Assembly (NCBI GenBank): GCA_946887085.1
Contig: CAMPKG010000084.1
Span: 1-11,063, forward strand
Source: an uncultured Sphingobacteriales bacterium
Lineage (GTDB): Bacteria; Bacteroidota; Bacteroidia; Chitinophagales; Chitinophagaceae
DNA: 11,063 nt
Direction of reading: 5' to 3'
The stretch's first letter is position 1. The number at the start of each line of letters is the position of its first letter. The notes beneath the pieces are model-generated. The model was not told the origin of the DNA. It saw nothing but the letters and a program-made list of their open reading frames with translations, and ran no database searches. A program made the translations under genes and the position numbers. This document shows positions 6,767 through 11,063 of this stretch, one piece after another.

Positions 6767-7891
6767 ATGAGCGAGAACATCAGTCTTAAGATCGGCATAT
6801 TAGGAACAAGAGGTATACCTAACCGGTACGGCGGCTTTGAGCAGTGCGCCGAGTATCTTGCTGCCGGGCTGGTAGCCAAGGGGCACCGCGTATGGGTCTA
6901 TAATTCGCACAACCACGAATACCAGGGAAAGGAATGGAATGGCGTGACGATCATTCATTGCTACGACCCGGAACATAAAATAGGCACCCCCGGTCAATTC
7001 ATCTACGACCTCAACTGCATCTACGACGCCCGCAAGCGCGACTATGATGTGCTGTTGCAACTGGGCTATACCAGCAACAGTATCTGGTTCAGGCTGTGGC
7101 CAGGCTACTGCAGCAACGTGGTAAACATGGACGGCCTCGAATGGAAACGCAGCAAATACAGCCGGCAAACGCGGAAGTTTTTGCGGCTGGCAGAAAAATG
7201 GGCTGCAAAAACCGGTGATGTGCTGATAGCCGACTCAACAGGCATACAACAACATCTGCGCGATACCTACGACAAGGATTCATTCTTCATCCCCTACGGA
7301 GCGGAAATATTTACCGCGCAGCAACCCGATGCGATCGGCCGGTACGGCGTACAGCCCTTTGGCTACGATATGCTGATATCGCGCATGGAGCCGGAGAACA
7401 ATATCGAAATGATCATCCGCGGGCATGTAACGAGTGGTACCGATAAACCACTGCTTGTTATCGGCAATACATCCAACAATTTCGGTACTTACCTTTTGCA
7501 GAACTACGGCAACCCACCTAATGTGCTCTTTCTCGACGCCAGTTACGAGGCGGAGATCATCAACAACCTGCGCTATTACTCGCGCCTGTATTTCCATGGG
7601 CATTCCGTCGGCGGCACCAATCCCTCTTTGCTGGAAGCAATGGGCTGTAATGCATTGATAGCGGCTCACGACAACACCTTCAACCGAGCAGTGCTCGGTG
7701 AGGACGCTTTTTATTTTTCTACGGAGAATGAGCTGGCAGACATGGTACGCAACTTCACATCGAAGCCTGTGTACGAACAAAAGCTGAAGAACAATATCGG
7801 GAAGATACGAACGCAATACAACTGGCAGAAAATAGTAGATGACTACGAAGCTGTATTGCAGGAGGCATCAAAAAGAAAAAGGGGCCTTTAA
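6767..7891 (+). CDS. DUF1972-type glycosyltransferase (putative rhamnosyltransferase)
   Basis: A 374-residue glycosyltransferase with the DUF1972 N-terminal signature GTRGIPNRYGGFE (13-25), then NSHNHEYQG (46-54) and VNMDGLEWKRSKYS (119-132). The C-terminal half carries RMEPENNIEMIIRG (206-219) and HGHSVGGTNPSLLEAMGC (277-294). Characterised relatives of this family include rhamnosyltransferases of streptococcal capsule and S-layer glycan synthesis (Cps2T/WchF and WsaF-like), so transfer of L-rhamnose is a reasonable but unproven guess. The second Glu of the EX7E motif is kept (Glu290), but the first position is Gly282, as often seen with the VGGTNPSLLEA form. It follows the second GT4 by 21 bases and closes the plus-strand glycan block. 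The last codons (SKRKRGL) are written by an A-rich tract and half of a terminator hairpin shared with the convergent gene. Confidence 0.9.
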   Translation: MSENISLKIGILGTRGIPNRYGGFEQCAEYLAAGLVAKGHRVWVYNSHNHEYQGKEWNGVTIIHCYDPEHKIGTPGQFIYDLNCIYDARKRDYDVLLQLGYTSNSIWFRLWPGYCSNVVNMDGLEWKRSKYSRQTRKFLRLAEKWAAKTGDVLIADSTGIQQHLRDTYDKDSFFIPYGAEIFTAQQPDAIGRYGVQPFGYDMLISRMEPENNIEMIIRGHVTSGTDKPLLVIGNTSNNFGTYLLQNYGNPPNVLFLDASYEAEIINNLRYYSRLYFHGHSVGGTNPSLLEAMGCNALIAAHDNTFNRAVLGEDAFYFSTENELADMVRNFTSKPVYEQKLKNNIGKIRTQYNWQKIVDDYEAVLQEASKRKRGL

Positions 7892-7899
7892 TGCCCCTT
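7879..7899 (-). terminator. Hairpin terminator at the convergent gene junction, probably bidirectional
   Basis: AAGGGGC (7879-7885) pairs perfectly with GCCCCTT (7893-7899) around a 7-base loop. Read on the minus strand, the hairpin is followed by TTTCTTTTT, a strong U-tract, so it best serves the T9SS-cargo gene. On the plus strand it is followed by the weaker CTGTTTATTGTTT. The stop codon of the DUF1972 gene (7889-7891) lies in the loop. Confidence 0.8.
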
Positions 7900-7903
7900 C
7901 TGT

Positions 7904-9634
7904 TTATTGTTTAATGAATTTTCGCGTTTCCCTTTCTCTTCCATCGATATCTACATTCAACAAATAGTTACCCGGAGCGAATGATGCTGTCGGCACCTGT
8001 ACCGCCTTTTCTCCATTATAGCTGCCGGTCCATAGTAGGCGTCCACTGATATCAATCACCGTTAACCGGCCTTCCGTACCCGACATCTCATCCATGCGCA
8101 CATTCAGCACCGATGTTGCAGGATTCGGATACAGAGACAGGTTCAGCTTTTTGCTCAGAATCTCCTGTATTTCAGTGGTATAATTTGCCGTATTCCATTT
8201 GTATCGCACATAAGTCTCGGTCATATCACTTGGAGGCAGTTTACTGTTTGGTGGCATTGTAACAATGTTGCTGCCCAAAAGGTCAAAATTGATAGTGCCG
8301 GCTGCCGTGCCCCATACGTATATATTCTGTTTATGACCGAATTCCACATGCCGCGTCCACATTCTGTCAGCGTCTCCCAAAGACTTTGTCCAGAGAAGGT
8401 TCATGTTTTTATCATAGCAATTGAAGTATTGCGTGCCGTAATGACCGGAGGTGTATGGCGGTGGAAATTTCGTCTTTACCCATTGTGTTCCTCCTGAGAG
8501 GTCAACATCGATACTGTCTCTCACGGTTCCCACTATCAAAATGTTGCCAAGACTGTCAAACCCTAAACCGGCCGCGTAGGTTGCATTATTGAGTGTTTTG
8601 TGTACAGGCCATACATTGGTTACGTTAAGGTTGTTATCCAGTTTCACAAGTATCTGTTCTTTCTCTGTGCCGTTCAGCGTCTTATTATAGCTGCCTATGC
8701 TGCAACTTTCAGTATACGAGGCAAGGAACCATACATTGCCCCCTTTATCTACACTGTAATTTACCCTCATGTATCCCGGATAGTTGGGCGACCTTTCGAA
8801 AAGCCCGATTTTTCTGCTCTTCACTAATTTCATGTTATCTGTGTCGTACTGCTGGAGCACAAAATTATGTTTCCCAGTTCCTGTGCTATCTTGTATGCCC
8901 AACATATAAAATTTCTTATCGATCCGGTCGAAGCTTTTATAAGTGCTGCCAAAGGTCCTCTCGGCAGGCATATGTGCAACTAGATCACCATTGTCATTAA
9001 ATTTTGCTATCACACCCTTTTTCACTCTCTTCACAGCAGGGCCCGGATCAATGTCGATGTCATCGCCTTCGTTTACATACATGATGATGTTATTCTGATC
9101 ATCAGTATTTATACTCGGGTCACCCGGAAATATATGATCCTCGCCAGCCATGGTTTTTACCCAATACAGATGGCCATCACTAAGGCGGTACTTAGCCAGG
9201 AACAGCGAACGCGAACTGTAGCTGTAACCACCATACAGGTTTACGGCGGTTTGGTCGTTAGGCGCAAAGTTGATATCGCTTAAAAACCTGCCCGCAATCA
9301 CCAGATCGTTATTGCCATCTATTACAGCACTCTCCACTTCTATCTTGCTTTGATCATTCTGCAATACTTCGCGTTTGAATATCAGCACCAGAACAGTTTT
9401 CATATTTGAATCGCGAACGGATAATGTTGCGCCGTCATTCCAGCAGGTAATGCTGGTGCAGTATTCAAACCAGTTGGAAGCGATAAGGTACCCATCCTCG
9501 GTTATATTAAGAGGTTGCGAGATCCATTCGGCAACGCCGACCCCTACATTCCTGAGTTGGGGAACGGTTGGCTGTGCTGAAAGTTGGGAAACTGAAATAG
9601 CGCAGGCTGCGCACAATAGTGCTTTTTTGAACAT
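7904..9634 (-). CDS. Secreted T9SS cargo protein with degenerate beta-propeller-like (SBBP-type) repeats
   Basis: A 576-residue exported protein. The N-terminus has two Lys residues and a hydrophobic core ending LSA-QP, a clear signal peptide with cleavage expected after Ala20. The C-terminal part (about 495-576) is a T9SS type A sorting domain: LSLYPNPATSVLNVRM (499-514), a VIDISGRLLW segment (526-535), APGNYLLNV (553-561) and a final RKFIKQ. Such domains direct transport through the outer membrane by the type IX system and are usually cleaved. The middle holds loose repeats resembling SBBP/'NFDPG' propeller blades: INFAPNDQ with SLFLAKYRLSDGHLYWVKTM (121-162), DIDIDPG with GVIAKFNDNGD (192-217), IDVDLSGG (375-382) and INFDLLG (448-454). 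Residues 58-65 contain two nearby Cys that could form a disulfide. Function is unknown; an adhesin or surface structural role is possible. It stands alone, with 95 bases to birA upstream and a terminator downstream. Confidence 0.88.
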   Translation of the reverse strand: MFKKALLCAACAISVSQLSAQPTVPQLRNVGVGVAEWISQPLNITEDGYLIASNWFEYCTSITCWNDGATLSVRDSNMKTVLVLIFKREVLQNDQSKIEVESAVIDGNNDLVIAGRFLSDINFAPNDQTAVNLYGGYSYSSRSLFLAKYRLSDGHLYWVKTMAGEDHIFPGDPSINTDDQNNIIMYVNEGDDIDIDPGPAVKRVKKGVIAKFNDNGDLVAHMPAERTFGSTYKSFDRIDKKFYMLGIQDSTGTGKHNFVLQQYDTDNMKLVKSRKIGLFERSPNYPGYMRVNYSVDKGGNVWFLASYTESCSIGSYNKTLNGTEKEQILVKLDNNLNVTNVWPVHKTLNNATYAAGLGFDSLGNILIVGTVRDSIDVDLSGGTQWVKTKFPPPYTSGHYGTQYFNCYDKNMNLLWTKSLGDADRMWTRHVEFGHKQNIYVWGTAAGTINFDLLGSNIVTMPPNSKLPPSDMTETYVRYKWNTANYTTEIQEILSKKLNLSLYPNPATSVLNVRMDEMSGTEGRLTVIDISGRLLWTGSYNGEKAVQVPTASFAPGNYLLNVDIDGRERETRKFIKQ

Positions 9635-9729
9635 AGTTTTATAGGTTTAGATGACGGTTCAAAACATTAGACGCAATGTAAAAACGAATCGTTGGTTGCA
9701 AAAAAACAACTATACATCAAGTATACACA

Positions 9730-10482
9730 TCACCACACCCATTCTACTTTCCCATGCACGTAAGCCACGATCTCTCCATCGGGCAATACCACATGCAGCT
9801 TACCGTCGGCAGATACGTGGTCTGTCTTACCGTACCATTCTTCTCCGTTTTTACGGAATACCTGGCTGTCGCTTTTCCGGAACAGGTGTTCATTGTACCG
9901 TTCCATGACCTCTTCAGCTGATCGCCGCCCTGCAGTGTCCGCCAATATCGCTTTGCGCAGTGCCTCCCGCAAGGAGTGCACCTCGGCATGCACGCCTTCT
10001 GCCAACAGCGAAGTTGCATGAGGAAGCGCTGCAGGAAAATGAGTTTGTGTAACATTCAACCCCAGCCCTATGACGCCATAACTCCATTTGCTGCCACGCA
10101 GTACGTTCTCGATCAATATGCCCCCTGCCTTTTTGTCATTGATTATGATGTCGTTGGGCCATTTGATGCGGACATCGGCCGTCTCGCTTAGTTTTTGCAA
10201 AACATTAGCAACCGCCACTGCAGCAGCCGCGCTGAAGAGAAACTGGTTGTCTAACCCATATGGGGGGTGCGTAATAATACTCATCAGCAAGCTGGCGCCG
10301 GGCTCGTCTTGCCAGCTATTTCCCCTCTGTCCCTTGCCCTGTGTCTGCGTGGCGGCAGTTATTGTCAGGCCGGGCTGTGCCGTATCGGCATCCAGCAGGC
10401 GCATGGCATAGTTATTGGTGCTGTCTATCGTATCAAGTTCAATTATGGGCGCATCCAGCAGCACCTGCAAATTAACTGGCAA
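9730..10482 (-). CDS. birA: Biotin--[acetyl-CoA-carboxylase] ligase, monofunctional
   Basis: This 250-residue enzyme makes biotinyl-5'-AMP and transfers biotin to the acceptor lysine of the carboxylase carrier protein. It begins almost directly with the catalytic domain, IIELDTIDSTNNYAMRLL (13-30), so it lacks the N-terminal winged-helix repressor domain of E. coli BirA. Biotin/ATP-binding signatures are TQGKGQRGNSW (47-57) and KWPNDIIINDKKAGGILIE (107-125). By alignment with E. coli, Lys118 matches the catalytic-region Lys183. GVIGLGLNV (136-144) and a small C-terminal SH3-like domain (about 205-250) complete it. The start is uncertain: the TTG at 10480-10482 gives MPVNLQV, but TTG (codon 5) or GTG (codon 7) are alternatives, and no ATG is available early. 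A stop lies in frame at 10504-10506, so the gene cannot start far upstream. It diverges from rsfS. Confidence 0.95.
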   Translation of the reverse strand: MPVNLQVLLDAPIIELDTIDSTNNYAMRLLDADTAQPGLTITAATQTQGKGQRGNSWQDEPGASLLMSIITHPPYGLDNQFLFSAAAAVAVANVLQKLSETADVRIKWPNDIIINDKKAGGILIENVLRGSKWSYGVIGLGLNVTQTHFPAALPHATSLLAEGVHAEVHSLREALRKAILADTAGRRSAEEVMERYNEHLFRKSDSQVFRKNGEEWYGKTDHVSADGKLHVVLPDGEIVAYVHGKVEWVW

Positions 10483-10490
10483 AGATTGTG

Positions 10491-10498
10491 TAATTTTG
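10491..10498 (+). promoter_or_regulatory. Possible promoter octamer (TAnnTTTG) for rsfS-ftsH
   Basis: TAATTTTG matches the Bacteroidota -7 consensus and lies 40 bases before the TTG start of rsfS, giving a leader of about 33-35 nt. It sits in the 56-base divergent region with birA. I see no good -33 element, as the upstream sequence is already birA coding. Confidence 0.4.
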
Positions 10499-10538
10499 TA
10501 TGTTTAAAGAGTAACCACAAAAATAGAGCATAACTAAT

Positions 10539-10937
10539 TTGGATAAAATAATAACTGCATTACAAGGAAGGAAAAAGCCGGCAGCCCGCCTGACGCGCAA
10601 CAGCAAGCTATTCAAGACGATCCTTAAAGCTATCAAAGAAAAGAAGGGAGAAGAAATAGTATCGCTCGACCTTAAGAAGATCGATGAAGCGGTAGCGGAC
10701 TTTTTCATTTTGTGCGAAGCGAAATCTCATGTGCAGATCAAAGCTATTGCCGATTTCGTGGAAGAAACCGTGAAGAAAGAATGCGATGAACGTCCTTACC
10801 ATATGGAAACAGGCGACCACTGGACGCTCATCGACTATGTAAATGTGGTGGTACACATTTTTCAGCACCAGCAACGGAAGTTCTACGACCTCGAAAGCCT
10901 TTGGATGGACGCAGAACGCACCGAACACAATGACTAA
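10539..10937 (+). CDS. rsfS: Ribosomal silencing factor RsfS
   Basis: A 132-residue protein of the RsfS/Iojap family, which binds ribosomal protein uL14 on the large subunit and blocks subunit joining when nutrients are low. The domain runs from about 22 to 125 with the family pattern: IVSLDLKKIDEAVADFFILC (40-59), SHVQIKAIADFVEE (63-76), HWTLIDYVNVVVHIF (94-108) and RKFYDLESLWMDA (113-125). A basic N-terminal extension (RKKPAARLTRNSK, 11-23) precedes it, as is common in Bacteroidota. The start is TTG at 10539: an in-frame TAG lies at 10524-10526 and no ATG or GTG occurs between it and the conserved domain. It is followed after 36 bases by ftsH on the same strand, a common pairing in this phylum, so the two are probably co-transcribed. 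Confidence 0.96.
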   Translation: MDKIITALQGRKKPAARLTRNSKLFKTILKAIKEKKGEEIVSLDLKKIDEAVADFFILCEAKSHVQIKAIADFVEETVKKECDERPYHMETGDHWTLIDYVNVVVHIFQHQQRKFYDLESLWMDAERTEHND

Positions 10938-10973
10938 CATTCTGTTATAAGAATCACGATCACACAAGAAACA

Positions 10974-11063
10974 ATGGAAGAACAAAAAAAACGACCCTCG
11001 GGCAATAGTGACGGCCGCGGCCCCAAAAAAGGGCCAAGGTTCAATATATACTGGGTTTACGGT
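10974..11063 (+). CDS. ftsH: ATP-dependent zinc metalloprotease FtsH, N-terminal fragment (runs off window)
   Basis: The frame from ATG 10974 gives 30 codons to the window end: a charged, Gly/Lys/Pro-rich cytoplasmic tail (EEQKKRPSGNSDGRGPKKG) and then PRFNIYWVYG, which resembles the start of the first membrane helix of Bacteroidota FtsH. The AAA+ and zinc-protease domains lie outside the window. The A-rich sequence before the ATG is a usual initiation context here. The call rests on the short N-terminus plus position after rsfS, so it is likely but not proven. Confidence 0.72.
   Translation, partial: MEEQKKRPSGNSDGRGPKKGPRFNIYWVYG

Noticed and set aside
7280..7816. Antisense open frame of 178 codons opposite the DUF1972 gene
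   Set aside because: It lies wholly within a well-supported gene on the other strand, has no recognisable domain and is rich in unlikely residue runs (His, Cys, Val). It is a by-product of codon use.
9651..9690. Possible promoter for the T9SS-cargo gene (minus strand TTTG, 18-base gap, TACATTG)
   Set aside because: The -7 candidate departs from TAnnTTTG at two positions. A promoter must exist upstream of this gene, but I cannot place it with confidence.
9690..9715. Possible hairpin GTTG...CAAC with an A/T run after birA
   Set aside because: The stem is only four bases and the homopolymer is in the loop rather than after the stem, so it does not have terminator form.
9711..9732. Imperfect direct repeat TATACATCA / TATACACATCA in the gap between birA and the T9SS-cargo gene
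   Set aside because: The 11-base spacing could suggest an operator, but it is short, A/T-rich, overlaps the birA stop and is far from a convincing promoter. Chance is the simpler reading.
1..11063. CRISPR arrays, tRNA/rRNA genes, insertion sequences, phage or defence genes
   Set aside because: I looked for regular repeats, transposase or integrase motifs, terminal inverted repeats and RNA gene signatures and saw none. All frames with conserved motifs belong to glycan, secretion or housekeeping families.

Overview
This window looks like a chromosomal segment from a member of the Bacteroidota, most likely Chitinophagaceae or a close relative. The reasons are: a type IX secretion system (T9SS) sorting domain on a secreted protein; Bacteroidota-type promoter octamers (TAnnTTTG) near several gene starts; and the neighbourhood birA / rsfS / ftsH, which is common in this phylum. 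The species assignment is inference from gene content. No database search was possible.

Layout. (1) 1-399, minus strand: the N-terminal 133 residues of a polytopic membrane protein of the O-antigen polymerase/ligase type, cut by the window edge. (2) 400-466: a short divergent intergenic region with one promoter-like octamer per strand. (3) 467-6745, plus strand: a tightly packed surface-polysaccharide operon of Wzx-type flippase, GT4 glycosyltransferase, Wzy-like polymerase with a very large loop, GT2 glycosyltransferase and a second GT4. Junctions are overlaps or gaps of at most 4 bases. (4) 6767-7891, plus strand: a DUF1972-type glycosyltransferase (putative rhamnosyltransferase), 21 bases downstream and with its own promoter-like element. 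(5) 7879-7899: a bidirectional hairpin terminator at the convergent junction. (6) 7904-9634, minus strand: a secreted T9SS cargo protein with degenerate beta-propeller-like repeats. (7) 9730-10482, minus strand: a biotin-protein ligase without a DNA-binding domain. (8) 10539-10937 and 10974 to the end, plus strand: ribosomal silencing factor RsfS, then the first 30 codons of ftsH.

How the genes fit together. The polysaccharide genes match the Wzx/Wzy scheme. The four glycosyltransferases build a lipid-linked repeat unit on the cytoplasmic face, the flippase moves it across the inner membrane, and the Wzy-like protein polymerises it in the periplasm. The partial minus-strand protein may be a second polymerase or a ligase. 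There is no initiating phosphoglycosyltransferase, nucleotide-sugar synthesis gene, chain-length regulator or export gene in the window, so the pathway must continue elsewhere. BirA, RsfS and FtsH are housekeeping genes that border the locus.

I found no clearly new system such as a defence island, mobile element, CRISPR array or retron. The most unusual items are the roughly 215-residue loop in the Wzy-like protein, the 9-T run inside the flippase gene, the terminator embedded in the DUF1972 coding end, and the non-ATG starts of flippase, birA and rsfS. No gene-free stretch exceeds 300 bases; the largest is 95 bases (9635-9729).
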